From positions 62,001 through 126,000 of the forward strand of contig JAHQWJ010000062.1 in assembly GCA_029856125.1 (NCBI GenBank): a stretch of 64,000 nt of DNA, written 5' to 3'. Position 1 is the first letter of the stretch. Each line of letters opens with the position of its first letter. The notes below the pieces were generated by a model. It had not been told where the DNA came from. It was given only the letters and a program-made list of their open reading frames with translations, and searched no databases. Of this stretch, positions 19,832-31,230 are shown piece after piece. Made by a program: the position numbers and the translations under genes. Origin of the DNA: Promethearchaeia archaeon (lineage in GTDB: Archaea > Asgardarchaeota > Lokiarchaeia > Sigyniarchaeales > SOKP01).

Positions 19832-21751
19832 TTACTTCAACTCCTTTAATTTTAAACTTAATTTATTCTTCATTTCTCTTGAAATTATTGCTCCATCGAT
19901 TTTCCCCCTCACTTTTTTCATCACTTCTCCCATGAGAGGTCCAATTGCCCTCATACCTTTTTGTTTAACAATTTCGATGTTGGTATCTATTACATCATCG
20001 ATTATTTTTGATAATTCTTCCAAACTTATACTTTCAAGCTTTAATCGTTCTTTTATTTCGATAATTGTAAGTTCGGGAAGATCAGCTTTCATTATCATAA
20101 TTTCTTCTATCGCTTCTTTACTAATCTCTTTATTTTTTAAATACATGAAAATCTCTTCGAAATCAGATTCCTTAATATTACCGATATCTTTGCCTTCACG
20201 TCGAAGAGCTGTAGTAGTATTTAGAATCTTGTTTATTATTATAGATGGATTATCTGAATAAATTTTGATTAATTTTTTGAAGAGATTTAATTTTCCAGTG
20301 AAAAACAACTGTTTTACCGATGATTCTTCTATATGATAAGAGTTAGCATATTCTTCTATTACATTCCACGGATAATCGGGTAAATTTTCTTTAATCTCGT
20401 TAATATCGTTAATATCGTTCATAATTGCCCTTGAGTCTGTGTCAGGATACAACCTTGCACCACCATGTAATTCTCTTAAAAATTCAGTATTGCCATTTTC
20501 TAAAGCTCTCCTAGTTTCTGGAGGAACTCCTTTGAATGCTTGCTTCACTCTTTCAACTACAGTGGTCATTGCTTTAGAAACTTCTTCTTCTGTTCCTAAA
20601 ACTAAAATGAAACAATCATTTTCCTTTGAATTAAGCTTAGATTTTATTATTTTAACATCCTTATCGGAAAAATTATATTTTGTAAGATCTTCATCAGAAT
20701 GAATTATTCCATTTAATCCAGTTAAAGATTTAACTTTACTACTTACTTCTGTTCCAAATCGATAATCTGTAATTAAGAGTTTTCCAAAAATGTCTTTAAA
20801 TCCTGTTAAATTTATACCGTAAAGCTTCTTACCGGAGGATATTTCTTTAGACGCGAAATTAGAACTGGTATCTGAGAAAGATTCTGTCAAATCTGAATGT
20901 TTATTATGTACATCTCGTTCAGTTAATTTTCTTCTTTCTAATTCTTCTTTAACATTCAGAAGTCCAATTTGACGCGATATCTCGTGATTTATAAGGGGTT
21001 TTATCCAATCTAACTTCTGAACGCCTTTAATTTCAATTCTCGTCCCTTTTTTTATACTGACATTGATATCTTGTCGAATTGAACCGAGTACTTTCTTCAC
21101 ATTTGTAGACCATAATAATAATCCTAAACGCTCAGCACAGTCTCTACATTCCTCAGGATTATTTATATCGGGCTTAGTTGTGATCTCAACTAAAGGAATT
21201 CCCAACCTATCTAAGCGGAAATAATTAGTTCTATCAAAAGTTTTTATTTTCCTTGCTGAATCTTCTTCTAAGCTTAAAATCTCTATTCTCACTTTCTTTC
21301 CAGTTTTTAACGTAACAAAACCGTCTGTTCCAAGGATCATTGTTCTTTGAAACCCAGAAGGGACGCTTCCATCGAGATAATTCTTCCTGCAGACATGCAT
21401 TTCTTCGATAATATTGGAATTTAAAAGCAAAGCAATTTTTAAAGCGATTTTTCTCGCCTCACTATTACATAAAAAAGGAGGAGTTTCGTCTAATTCATAG
21501 GTACAAATCTCATCATTATAACATTCGTATTCTATATTTATGTTCTTCTCATATTCAGTAAGCATTGCTTTATCAAAGGTTCCCATCTCACCTAAAACTG
21601 GTCTCATTAATCGTTTTAGGGTAAAATCAGGGGGTTTTTTACCCAGAAGTTTACTTGGGCATCTACAAAATAGTTTCTTCTTAGTATTCAGTTGTTGATG
21701 GATTTCCAAACCGCACTTCATTCCTAATTCTTCATAATCAAAATCGTACAT
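19832..21751 (-). CDS. gatE: Glu-tRNA(Gln) amidotransferase subunit E
   Basis: GLEIHQQLNTKKKLFCRCPS, PLVEITTKPDI, GSIRQDINVSI. Confidence 0.95.
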   Translation of the reverse strand: MYDFDYEELGMKCGLEIHQQLNTKKKLFCRCPSKLLGKKPPDFTLKRLMRPVLGEMGTFDKAMLTEYEKNINIEYECYNDEICTYELDETPPFLCNSEARKIALKIALLLNSNIIEEMHVCRKNYLDGSVPSGFQRTMILGTDGFVTLKTGKKVRIEILSLEEDSARKIKTFDRTNYFRLDRLGIPLVEITTKPDINNPEECRDCAERLGLLLWSTNVKKVLGSIRQDINVSIKKGTRIEIKGVQKLDWIKPLINHEISRQIGLLNVKEELERRKLTERDVHNKHSDLTESFSDTSSNFASKEISSGKKLYGINLTGFKDIFGKLLITDYRFGTEVSSKVKSLTGLNGIIHSDEDLTKYNFSDKDVKIIKSKLNSKENDCFILVLGTEEEVSKAMTTVVERVKQAFKGVPPETRRALENGNTEFLRELHGGARLYPDTDSRAIMNDINDINEIKENLPDYPWNVIEEYANSYHIEESSVKQLFFTGKLNLFKKLIKIYSDNPSIIINKILNTTTALRREGKDIGNIKESDFEEIFMYLKNKEISKEAIEEIMIMKADLPELTIIEIKERLKLESISLEELSKIIDDVIDTNIEIVKQKGMRAIGPLMGEVMKKVRGKIDGAIISREMKNKLSLKLKELK

Positions 21752-21939
21752 ATTAGATCATTTGAGATTTATATCGTTCTACTATGAACTGTTTAATTCA
21801 TTTTATAATTTTAATATATTGTATGGAAAATCTAAAATTTAGTTCATTTAGATAGGAAATTAGACTTATTTTTATTGTCCTTATATTTCCGATAAATTGC
21901 ATATTTGCTATAGTAAGACTTAAGTTCAAGAGGGTTGTG

Positions 21940-23568
21940 TTAACCAGTTAAATTTTTTGAGACATAATACCCATCAAGGTAATAACCAAGTTCATAAAAC
22001 CAGTCCCTCACACCTATACCACTTATTACCGCTAATTTTTTAGAGTTGAAATCTTCAAGAGCAATTTTTTCAGCGTTTTCCATTAGTTGTTTACCAAATC
22101 CGCGATGTTGAAGTTGCGTATTCCTAAGTGGTTTTTGATCTTTAGGAACTAATTCGCCTACGACTTTAACTTCCCTTACTACCATTGTTTTTCCATCATT
22201 CAACTCTGGTCTATGAGCGTATTCTGAAGGTCTTCTTAATCTCAAGTATGCTACGAGATAATCTTCCTTTTTATTTTCGTAAGATAGAAATATTTCTTGT
22301 CCATTAGAAGCTTCATAATCGTGACGATATAATTTAATATCTTCAAATAGATTTTCATCAAAAATTTTAGATTTTTTAGCAATTCCATATTCTCGACATC
22401 TTATGCAATTACATTTAGAATTATGTTCTTCTAATCTTTTGTGTATTAATTGTCTTAAATTACTTTTTTTACATCCGGCTTCAATTAAAAACGCAGGTAT
22501 ATCTCTCATAATTCTCTGTATTCTCACATAAGAAGGAATTTTTTGTTTTACATTTGATATTAATTCAATCAATTCATCTAATGAATATGGTGTAAATTCG
22601 CCTTCTTTCCACCAATCGTATAAGATAGTCCCTTTAATTACCACGCAAGGGTAAATTTTCAACATATCTGGGCGGTAATCGGGAGAAGAAAAAAGAACAT
22701 CAAACATTTCTATATCCTTAGAGTAGTTAGAACCGGGTAGGTTAGGCATCATATGAGCATTTATTTTCAATCCAGCGTCTTTTGCAATCCTTATAGCATC
22801 AATACTGTCTTGGGTTGTATGCCCTCTATTTACTTTTTTATACACATCGTCCAACACAGTTTGTATTCCAATTTCTACTCTAGTTGCTCCATATTTCAGC
22901 ATCATGTCTACATAAGGCTCTGTACAATAGTCAGGCCGAGTTTCAATTGTCAACCCTATCAGTCTTCTTTTTGAATTCTCCGCTAGTTTTTTGGCTGCTT
23001 CTAACGAAATAACTTTGCCCCCAATTACTCCTTCGTATGCTCCTTTAATAAATTCTTCTTGATAATCAATAGGAGTAGATAAGAAGGTTCCTCCCATACA
23101 AACTAATTCAATCTTATCTACGATATGGCCAATCGCTTCTAAATCTCTGATCCTACTGAGCACTTGCTCATAAGGATCATAATTATTATGTATAGATCTC
23201 ATCGCAGCCGGTTCATGACCAGTATACGATTGAGCTACTTTTTGATCAGGTTGGGAATCTTGTCCTGGACAATAAACACATTTTCCCGGACAAGGAAGAG
23301 GTTTTGTCATTATTGCAATGACAGACACGCCTGAAATAGTCCTTGTTATCCTCCTCTTTAAGAGTTGTGTAATAACACGTAATTCTTCTTCAGTAGCATG
23401 ATGCAGGATTTGAGCGTTCTTTATAACTTTATGGTACTTATATTTCTTTCCAAATTTTCCTTTAAGGTTTGTAATTTTATGGCGAGGAGTATTTGGATTT
23501 TTCAGTAAATATTCGATAATCTCTCTGGAGATTTTATGTTCTATTTCAGAATTTGTGAGCTCATTCAT
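21940..23568 (-). CDS. elp3: Elp3-like tRNA uridine modification enzyme (radical SAM + GNAT)
   Basis: TKPLPCPGKCVYCPG, YTGHEPAAMR, C-terminal QHRGFGKQLMENAEKIA. Confidence 0.95.
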   Translation of the reverse strand: MNELTNSEIEHKISREIIEYLLKNPNTPRHKITNLKGKFGKKYKYHKVIKNAQILHHATEEELRVITQLLKRRITRTISGVSVIAIMTKPLPCPGKCVYCPGQDSQPDQKVAQSYTGHEPAAMRSIHNNYDPYEQVLSRIRDLEAIGHIVDKIELVCMGGTFLSTPIDYQEEFIKGAYEGVIGGKVISLEAAKKLAENSKRRLIGLTIETRPDYCTEPYVDMMLKYGATRVEIGIQTVLDDVYKKVNRGHTTQDSIDAIRIAKDAGLKINAHMMPNLPGSNYSKDIEMFDVLFSSPDYRPDMLKIYPCVVIKGTILYDWWKEGEFTPYSLDELIELISNVKQKIPSYVRIQRIMRDIPAFLIEAGCKKSNLRQLIHKRLEEHNSKCNCIRCREYGIAKKSKIFDENLFEDIKLYRHDYEASNGQEIFLSYENKKEDYLVAYLRLRRPSEYAHRPELNDGKTMVVREVKVVGELVPKDQKPLRNTQLQHRGFGKQLMENAEKIALEDFNSKKLAVISGIGVRDWFYELGYYLDGYYVSKNLTG

Positions 23569-23676
23569 TCTATATAGAATATTATGTGGTAAATGAAAAA
23601 AAATTTTGTATTTTTTGGATCAAATAACAATATATTCTTCTAATGTTAGATTTCGTTGGTTTAAATCAAAAATTTT

Positions 23677-24513
23677 CTATATTGAGATTTTTTTCCCAGA
23701 AAAATCTCTCTTATATTTTCCAAAATCTTCCATTTTTTCTAAAACTGCTGAAGTAAAAATGGGTCCATCATTACAAACTAATAATCCAAGGGGATCTATA
23801 ACGCATAGACCACACAATCCGCAACCACACCTCATAATTCTTTCAAGACTTGCTTGAAGTTCAATTTTATTCTCAAGACATATGTGGAGCAATTTATGCA
23901 TCATAATTTCAGGACCACAGGTAAAAACTACGGTATTTTGTAACTCCTCTCTGCTCATGCTTTTAATAAGGCTTTTAAAGATTTCTGTAGTAAAACCCTT
24001 TTCCCCGTAACTACCATCATCAGTGCAGAAATGAACTTCAAACCCTTCTTGATCGTGATAATTCATGTCGTTCTTGAACACGAGTTGTTTTTTTAACTTT
24101 GCACCAATAATTAACTTAAAATTATGCTTCAGTCTTTTTAGTTCTGAAGCGAGAAATTTAAGTGGAGCTACCCCTATTCCTCCCCCGATCAAAAAAAGAT
24201 TCTTATTCTTTTGTTGAGGAATGGTAAAGTAATTACCGATTGGACCTCTAACTCCAATATAATCGCCTATTTTAAGTTGGTGAATTGAATTAGTACATTC
24301 TCCAACATTTTGAACAGTTATCGCCCACTCATCATTATCGGAATAAGACGATATTGACATTGGAATTTCATCCACACCAGGTAACCAAATCATTAGGAAC
24401 TGTCCCGGTTTAGGTTTTATCATGTCTTGTTTTTTAAATATAATAGTTTTGACTCCATGGCACTCGTCGATGATTTTAGTTATTTTTACTGTTTTAAGCA
24501 TGTTTTTAGTCAA
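23677..24513 (-). CDS. pyrK: Dihydroorotate dehydrogenase electron transfer subunit
   Basis: RGPIGNYFTI, GGGIGVAPLKFLA, CGCGLCGLCVID; next to pyrD. Confidence 0.9.
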   Translation of the reverse strand: MTKNMLKTVKITKIIDECHGVKTIIFKKQDMIKPKPGQFLMIWLPGVDEIPMSISSYSDNDEWAITVQNVGECTNSIHQLKIGDYIGVRGPIGNYFTIPQQKNKNLFLIGGGIGVAPLKFLASELKRLKHNFKLIIGAKLKKQLVFKNDMNYHDQEGFEVHFCTDDGSYGEKGFTTEIFKSLIKSMSREELQNTVVFTCGPEIMMHKLLHICLENKIELQASLERIMRCGCGLCGLCVIDPLGLLVCNDGPIFTSAVLEKMEDFGKYKRDFSGKKISI

Positions 24514-25432
24514 AATCGGGTACCTCTTGCGTTTTGTAATTATGTGCTAAACCCTTAATTTCAGAGATTGAATTGTATTCGTTTTCTTTAAGATATTTTT
24601 TTAATCCCTGATTTATTTCGGAGATAATCCCATATCCTTGATAGAGAGCAGTTCCAATTTGAACAGCAGAAGCTCCTGCCAAGAAAAATTCAATCGCATC
24701 TTCATAAGTAGATACCCCTCCGCATCCAATTATAGGGATTTTTAAAATTTTATATAGATCGTAGATTTTTTTCACAGCTATGGGATGAATTGCATTTCCT
24801 GAAAGACCTCCACTTCCATGCGATAAAACAGGTCTTTTTACGTTAATATCAATCTTCATAGCAGCAAGAGTATTAATTGCGACTACTCCATCGGCACCCC
24901 CTTTCTGTGCTGCTATAGCAATTTCGCCCATATTGGTTACATTTGGGTTTAGTTTAACAAACAGAGGGACACTTATTTTCTCTTTTATAGCTTTAACAAC
25001 TGAATAAGTTAGATTTTTATCAATACCTATGCTTGATACTTCAGCATGCGGACAAGAGATGTTAATTTCAATAGCGTTGGCCCCTGCTTTTTCTGCTTTT
25101 GAGGCAACATCAATGTAAGAATCCGTTGTATCCCCGAAAACGCTTACAATTAAAGGGAAACCGAATTTTTTAATCTCTTTAATTTCTGTAATAAAACTAT
25201 CTATTCCAGGATTTCCAAGACCTACACTATTTAAAAACGAGCCATTATGTAATTCAATGATTGAAGGGTTCTTATATCCCTTTCTTCGGACAGGACCAAT
25301 TGATTTAGTAGTAATTGCGCCAAATCCTGCGTCAATTAACCTTTTCATACTAGAGTAAGAAACACCTAAAATGCCGGAGGCTAAAATTAAAGGAGAGTTT
25401 AATTTTAACTCAGAAAGATTTAGTTCAAGCAT
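24506..25432 (-). CDS. pyrD: Dihydroorotate dehydrogenase
   Basis: TTKSIGPVRRKGYKNP, EINISCPHAE, FVKLNPNVTN, IIGCGGVSTYEDAIEF. Confidence 0.95.
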   Translation of the reverse strand: MLELNLSELKLNSPLILASGILGVSYSSMKRLIDAGFGAITTKSIGPVRRKGYKNPSIIELHNGSFLNSVGLGNPGIDSFITEIKEIKKFGFPLIVSVFGDTTDSYIDVASKAEKAGANAIEINISCPHAEVSSIGIDKNLTYSVVKAIKEKISVPLFVKLNPNVTNMGEIAIAAQKGGADGVVAINTLAAMKIDINVKRPVLSHGSGGLSGNAIHPIAVKKIYDLYKILKIPIIGCGGVSTYEDAIEFFLAGASAVQIGTALYQGYGIISEINQGLKKYLKENEYNSISEIKGLAHNYKTQEVPDFD

Positions 25433-25490
25433 TACTATTATTATGTAAGAAATGATTATTATTATTATTTGAGAAATTTTACTAAAGCAA

Positions 25491-26726
25491 GTGTATAGGA
25501 TAATGAGATGTTATATTATTGATTCTTTAATAGGGATATTTGCTATTGATGATGGAGGAAATTTCCTTAATTATAGAGATTTCTTAGACGACATTCAAAA
25601 ATCAGTAAATTTTTATAATTCATTAAATAAAGATACTCTCTCAGAAGGGTATTTAGACTTTATGAGTGAATTAAATAATTCTGGTTTTGATGATTTTGTG
25701 TTTGATAATAGAAAACTAAAAGACATAACACTGCAAGATTTAGGATATAACACTTCTTTTGAAAAATTATCTTTAGAATTTAAAAATTTTCGCTTCAATT
25801 TGAGTGAGCAATTGAAAAAAATAGGTATCACGAAAACACGAGACGAGATTCTCTTTTTCTTTAAGAAAGTTGAAGAACAACTGATTAAAGAACAAATTAG
25901 TCAATTTGGAAGTAAGGGAGATGTAGAAGTTGTTCAAATCATAGAAACTTTGGATATTCTTAAAAAATCAATAAGTTTATTCTCAAGCCGCATGAGAGAA
26001 TGGTATGGTTTACATTTTCCAGAACTAGTTGATAAAATAATAGAAGATAATGTCCTTATAGCAAAACTCATTTCAGTTTTAGGAAATCGTGATAATTTCA
26101 CCTATAATAAGCTCGATCAAGAGTTTGGTTTTAAAGAAGCAAGAATTAAAATGCTGCAGAATTTAGCATCCCAATCAATGGGAGCGGATATTGATCTTAG
26201 CATAATTAAAAAATACGCTAACGAAATTTTATCTTTGGATGACTTTACACATGAATTAGAGAAATATTTAGATTTAGTAATGGAACAAATTGCTCCAAAT
26301 CTTTTTGCTTTAGTTGGAGGCTTAATTGGAGCGAAATTAATAGCAAAAGCGGGAAGTTTAAAAAAATTAGCATTCATGCCAGCTTCAAGAATTCAACTAT
26401 TGGGGGCTGAGAAAGCTTTATATAGGTTCCTTAAAACCGGCGAAAAACGCCCAAAGCACGGATTAATTTTTCAGTGGAACCTAATACGGGGAAGTAAGCC
26501 ATGGAATAGAGGGAAGATATCTCGAGTGATATCTGGAAAAATTGGTATTTCAGCAAAAGTAGATTATTTTGGAGGAGAGTTCGTAGCCGATGTGCTTTCA
26601 AAAGCGATAAACGAAAAAATTCAAGAAATTGAGGAGAAATATCCTAAACCTCCTCTAAAAAGAAGTGAGCCCAAAACTAAGATTAGATCGAATAAAAAAC
26701 AAACAAGTAAAAAAAAAAGGAGGTAA
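25491..26726 (+). CDS. Nop5/Nop56/58-like C/D RNP protein
   Basis: NOP domain: QIAPNLFALVGGLIGAKLIAKAGSLKKLAFMPASRIQLLGAEKALYRFL; lysine-rich tail; followed by fibrillarin. Alternative ATG at 25503. Confidence 0.95.
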   Translation: MYRIMRCYIIDSLIGIFAIDDGGNFLNYRDFLDDIQKSVNFYNSLNKDTLSEGYLDFMSELNNSGFDDFVFDNRKLKDITLQDLGYNTSFEKLSLEFKNFRFNLSEQLKKIGITKTRDEILFFFKKVEEQLIKEQISQFGSKGDVEVVQIIETLDILKKSISLFSSRMREWYGLHFPELVDKIIEDNVLIAKLISVLGNRDNFTYNKLDQEFGFKEARIKMLQNLASQSMGADIDLSIIKKYANEILSLDDFTHELEKYLDLVMEQIAPNLFALVGGLIGAKLIAKAGSLKKLAFMPASRIQLLGAEKALYRFLKTGEKRPKHGLIFQWNLIRGSKPWNRGKISRVISGKIGISAKVDYFGGEFVADVLSKAINEKIQEIEEKYPKPPLKRSEPKTKIRSNKKQTSKKKRR

Positions 26727-26733
26727 AGCTAAA

Positions 26734-27423
26734 TTGAGCAACATTAATTTAAGAACCCACCCAAAATTTTCCAATGTCTATATCTCGGGGTTACCACAGA
26801 ATCCAAAACTTTATTCTAAAAACCTAATTCCAGGCAATAAAGTATATGGGGAGAGGCTAATTACTTTTAAAGGAGAGGAATATCGAGAATGGGATCCTTT
26901 TAGAAGTAAATTAGCTGCGATGATATTGGAAAAGCCTTCGTTAGAATTCTTGACGAAAGATTTAAGTTGCTTGTATTTAGGAGCATCTTCTGGAACTACA
27001 ATTTCTCATCTTTCGGACATTGTTTACAACGGAGTTATTTACGGAGTCGAATTTGCTGAACGTAGTATGAGACAATTAATTCAAAACACCTATGAAAGAA
27101 AGAATATTGTCCCATTATTAGCTAACGCTAATTTTCCAGAAAGTTATGCTAAATCTATTTTTACTCCTATCGATCTAGTCTATCAAGACATCGCTCAACC
27201 TAATCAAGCACAAATAGCCATCGAAAACTGCAATTATTATCTAAAAAATAAGGGATTTTTAATTCTCGCAATAAAATCTCAATCAATTGACAGCGTAGAA
27301 AAGTCTGAAAAAATTTATATTCAAGAAAAAAAAATTATAGAAAAAGCGGGTTATGAAATAATTGATAGCATAAACATTCATAAGTACGCTGCAAATCACA
27401 TTATTTTAACTGTTCAAAAATGA
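26734..27423 (+). CDS. flpA: Fibrillarin-like rRNA/tRNA 2'-O-methyltransferase
   Basis: LYLGASSGTTISHLSDIV, VYQDIAQPNQAQIAIEN; TTG at 26734 preceded by AGGAGGT is preferred over the 26665 start. Confidence 0.92.
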   Translation: MSNINLRTHPKFSNVYISGLPQNPKLYSKNLIPGNKVYGERLITFKGEEYREWDPFRSKLAAMILEKPSLEFLTKDLSCLYLGASSGTTISHLSDIVYNGVIYGVEFAERSMRQLIQNTYERKNIVPLLANANFPESYAKSIFTPIDLVYQDIAQPNQAQIAIENCNYYLKNKGFLILAIKSQSIDSVEKSEKIYIQEKKIIEKAGYEIIDSINIHKYAANHIILTVQK

Positions 27424-27462
27424 TTTAAAACAGAGGAATCATAATAGATATAATTGTAAATC

Positions 27463-28179
27463 TCATTTTACAAAATCAGTTATTTTTGTGTTAGATATTT
27501 CCTCGCTGATTATTTTTTTCGTTGTTTCCCAAGATTTTCTAGCGATCAGTGGGGCTTTTTTCTTTTCTATTATCCATTCTCTCAGAAATTCTATAGATCG
27601 CGTATCGGAGGGATACCCTGATCCAAAATCCCCGTAATTCTTTTTTAATTCTTCAATAATGCTATCTCTCGTATCTTTTGCAATTATTGAGCTAGCTGAG
27701 ACGATCGGGTATAAATCATCTGCTTTATGCTTAGATATTATTTTAGTAGGCGAATATTTAAGAAGTTTTTGGATAGATTTCCCAAACCTTGCCTCGTTCA
27801 CATCTGCAGCGTCAACATAAATAATATTGGGCTTTAACGCTTCGATAATTTCTGCCATCTTAATTTCTTCAAGTCTATTCAAAGTAATTCTTTTTTTTTC
27901 TCTCGCGTCGATTTCTTGAGCCGAAATGATGATAGTTTTATAATTGTTACATTTTTTCTTTATTATTTTAGCTAGCTCAGACCGTTTTTTGGGCGATAAT
28001 TTCTTTGAATCCTTAACTCCAATATCGTCAAGCAATGTTAACTCAGCTTCGAAAAAACACACGCCACAAATTACCATTGGTCCTAATACGGGGCCTCTCC
28101 CTGCCTCGTCAATACCACAAATAACGCCTTGGTTAAATTCCTGATTCTTGGACGAGGTCAATAAATTCCTCTTCGTCAT
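27463..28179 (-). CDS. rnhB: Ribonuclease HII
   Basis: VICGIDEAGRGPVLGPMV, VSASSIIAKDTRD, GSGYPSD. Confidence 0.96.
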   Translation of the reverse strand: MTKRNLLTSSKNQEFNQGVICGIDEAGRGPVLGPMVICGVCFFEAELTLLDDIGVKDSKKLSPKKRSELAKIIKKKCNNYKTIIISAQEIDAREKKRITLNRLEEIKMAEIIEALKPNIIYVDAADVNEARFGKSIQKLLKYSPTKIISKHKADDLYPIVSASSIIAKDTRDSIIEELKKNYGDFGSGYPSDTRSIEFLREWIIEKKKAPLIARKSWETTKKIISEEISNTKITDFVK

Positions 28180-29143
28180 CTATTTTTTCTAAATTTCTAA
28201 TTTTAACGATAGGAACTTTAATTTTTCTTAACGAATCTGGTATTTTGATGTCGTTATTTACGATAAAGAGAGAATTTATATGAAATAATTTGTTGAACTT
28301 ATTTAAGCAATTAAGACTAAGTTCGTTAATCTTTTTATCCTCTTCTGAAACGCCCGAAAAAAGAGGATACACATTTCTTTCCTTATTATCGTCAGAAACT
28401 TTGGAATATAAGGATAATTTAAACGGAATTGGGCTATTTTTATACCAATAAGAACAAATTCCAATGTCGTCTAAAACTGCTTGAAGGTGGGTTTCAAAAG
28501 GATTACGAGCAACGCACTCCCGAGGTTCTTTCCAATCAATCTCAAATTTGAAATTCCATTCAAAAAGGTTAATTTTCCTAAAGAGATCTTTATTTTCTAG
28601 GATATTTGATAGTTTTTTAGCGACTTTTTCAGAAGGTCGCATGCTTTCATTTTCGTAAGCACATACGGTACGTTTTGTTACTCCAAGTAACTCTGATAAT
28701 TCTTTTCGTGATATCTCCTGCTTTTCTCTAATGAATTTCATAACATTCCCGTTTAAAAACATTATACCACCTCCTCTTCTCGCCAGAATGTAGGGATATA
28801 AATCGTTTTCAATTATGTTTTCTAAAGTCGCTAAAGTAATGAATGGTAGCTCGTCTCTAATATATATAGTATTGTCTTCTAATTCATTGTACCGATTTTT
28901 AATACCTATTAATAATGGTTTAGATTTTAGCAATATCGACAATGATTTAATATCGTTAACAATTTCAGCGCTTACATTATCGATGTTCGTAAAAACTTTC
29001 ACGCTAAATATAATATCGTTCTTCTTGACGAGTAAATCAAAACAAAATTTACTTTTTTTATTGCAAAAATTATCTATCCTAAACGTCTCAAAACTTGCGC
29101 TCTTTAACAAATCGTCAATTTTTTCAATTATAGTACTATTCAT
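28133..29143 (-). CDS. HTH (XRE-type) transcriptional regulator, archaeal family
   Basis: FIREKQEISRKELSELLGVTKRTVCAYENESMRPSEKVAKKL. Confidence 0.8.
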   Translation of the reverse strand: MNSTIIEKIDDLLKSASFETFRIDNFCNKKSKFCFDLLVKKNDIIFSVKVFTNIDNVSAEIVNDIKSLSILLKSKPLLIGIKNRYNELEDNTIYIRDELPFITLATLENIIENDLYPYILARRGGGIMFLNGNVMKFIREKQEISRKELSELLGVTKRTVCAYENESMRPSEKVAKKLSNILENKDLFRKINLFEWNFKFEIDWKEPRECVARNPFETHLQAVLDDIGICSYWYKNSPIPFKLSLYSKVSDDNKERNVYPLFSGVSEEDKKINELSLNCLNKFNKLFHINSLFIVNNDIKIPDSLRKIKVPIVKIRNLEKIDDEEEFIDLVQESGI

Positions 29144-29268
29144 TTATTCCCAAATCTAAGAAAGCTAAATAGGTTAATAAAATTTTTTTATTGTGATATA
29201 AGATTTTGGTATGATTTACTTATTCGAAAATTAAACTCTTAAACTCCGGTTTATACATATATGTTTTT

Positions 29269-29835
29269 TTATTTACTCGTAAGTTTAAGAAAATTAGAGT
29301 CTGTAATTATACCAATGAATTTTTTATCCTCTTTTACCAACACTGCCGGATAATTTATCAATAAATTTGAAATATCTTTTACGTTCCAATTTTTTTCTAC
29401 TTCTGGAAATGGCAGTTCCTTAATGTCCGTTACTTTTAGGTTTAGAATAATGGGATCGTCTGTTATGTACCCCTGAATTTTTTTAGCTGTAATACTTCCA
29501 TAATTATGATTACTCTCAATAATTGGGATTTGTGATATATTGTATTTTGTCATCAGCTCTACGGCTTCTTTCACAGTTGAATGTGGATTTATGAATATAA
29601 TTTCGGGAGTAAGAATGTCTACGGCATGTTTTATGGATCGTTTACGCGATATTCTTTCATTTTCTAAGAATTCATAAATTTGTTTAAACTTGGAGTAGGG
29701 GGGATCCATCGTCCCATTTTCTATTCTTGATATTGTAGACTGAGAAATGTTTAATTTCTCTCCCAACTCTTTTTGACTAATGTTTAAACTCTTTCGTAAC
29801 GTTTTAATTTCCAAAGGATCGGGTAATACTTCCAT
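29269..29835 (-). CDS. HTH + tandem CBS domain transcriptional regulator
   Basis: IKTLRKSLNISQKELGEKLNISQSTISRIENGTMDPPY followed by two CBS repeats. Confidence 0.88.
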   Translation of the reverse strand: MEVLPDPLEIKTLRKSLNISQKELGEKLNISQSTISRIENGTMDPPYSKFKQIYEFLENERISRKRSIKHAVDILTPEIIFINPHSTVKEAVELMTKYNISQIPIIESNHNYGSITAKKIQGYITDDPIILNLKVTDIKELPFPEVEKNWNVKDISNLLINYPAVLVKEDKKFIGIITDSNFLKLTSK

Positions 29836-29881
29836 TTTAAAATCCGTAAAGCTTAATTATTATAATTTATGAGCATATTTC

Positions 29882-29896
29882 ATGCAAAACATGCAT
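29882..29896. promoter_or_regulatory. Candidate palindromic operator ATGCA-N5-TGCAT between HTH-CBS regulator and mat
   Basis: Perfect 5-bp arms with 5-nt spacer in the divergent intergenic region; overlapping GCATATT direct repeat. Confidence 0.35.
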
Positions 29897-29988
29897 ATTA
29901 TTATCAATAATTATTTATAAATGCCATTAATTTTTAAGACACATAATTAAAATAACTATTTATATAATTCACATGGAGTTTATTTAAA

Positions 29989-31230
29989 ATGTTGAAAATT
30001 ACACAAGCGAATTTTTTACCGATCGAAAAAAGTGAATTTCCGGAAATATGCGAGCGGAAAGGCGTGGGGCACCCCGATAGTGTGTGTGACGCAGTAGCCG
30101 ATGCGTGCTCGAGAGCACTTTGTGTGTACTATTTAGAAAATTACGAAAGGGTTTATCATCATAATGTTGATAAAGCAGCATTAGTTGGAGGGACTGCTAA
30201 ACCAGAATTTGGTGGAGGCTTAATAATTCAACCACAATATTTTTTAATAGTGGGAAGAGCAATAAATCAAATCCTCACTAAGTGTGGAACTGAAAGTAAA
30301 TTAGAGTACATACCAGTTGCGACTATTTGTATTGACACCCAAAGAAAAGTTCTTGCTGAAATTTTTAGAAATCTTGACCTTAATAGAGACATTCAATTCG
30401 ATTATGCCGTCCGACCTGGATCTATAGACTTAACTGGAGTTTTTGATGACTCCCACCACACAGACGACATACCACTTTCAAATGATACGAGCTTTGGAGT
30501 GGGTTATGCACCCTATTCAGATGTAGAAAAGATAACGTTAGAAGCTGAATATTTACTCAACTCAGATAAATTCAAAAATACATGTAAAGCTTCGGGAGAA
30601 GACATTAAAGTTATGACGGAAAGACTCGGTAATAAAGTAGGAATTACTGTAGCAGCTGCTATGGTTAGCAAATACATCAATGACACCGATGAATATATTA
30701 GTTACACAAATCAAATTAAAGACGCTGTTTTAGACTTGGCGGCTAAAATCATCCCCGAACGCGAAGTCACTTGCCAAGTAAATGTGGGAGATAATGTCGA
30801 AAAAGGAATTCTTTATCTTACAATAACTGGAACTTCAGCTGAAGCTGGAGATGATGGTGAAGTAGGAAGAGGTAATCGATCGAATGGATTAATTACTCCT
30901 TGTAGACCGATGAGTTTGGAAGCAGTGTGTGGAAAAAACCCGATAAACCATGTAGGTAAGCTGTATAACATTCTAGGCACAGAATTGAGTAGAGAAATCT
31001 ATAAAAGAGGAGAAGGGGATATTTTGGAAGCACATGTAAAATTACTTTCCCAGATTGGACGCCCTATTACTGATCCGTGGGTGAATTCGATAGAACTGAT
31101 CCCTGCTGAAAATGTGAACTTTGCGAGCATTAATAAGATAGCTCAAGAAGTTTCTGAAGAGATGTTAAGCAAGGAGTATTTTATTGACTTACGGAAGCGT
31201 TTGATTGAAGGAAAAGTTCAAGTGTATTAA
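29989..31230 (+). CDS. mat: S-adenosylmethionine synthetase (archaeal type)
   Basis: [48 protein letters not shown]. Confidence 0.96.
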   Translation: MLKITQANFLPIEKSEFPEICERKGVGHPDSVCDAVADACSRALCVYYLENYERVYHHNVDKAALVGGTAKPEFGGGLIIQPQYFLIVGRAINQILTKCGTESKLEYIPVATICIDTQRKVLAEIFRNLDLNRDIQFDYAVRPGSIDLTGVFDDSHHTDDIPLSNDTSFGVGYAPYSDVEKITLEAEYLLNSDKFKNTCKASGEDIKVMTERLGNKVGITVAAAMVSKYINDTDEYISYTNQIKDAVLDLAAKIIPEREVTCQVNVGDNVEKGILYLTITGTSAEAGDDGEVGRGNRSNGLITPCRPMSLEAVCGKNPINHVGKLYNILGTELSREIYKRGEGDILEAHVKLLSQIGRPITDPWVNSIELIPAENVNFASINKIAQEVSEEMLSKEYFIDLRKRLIEGKVQVY

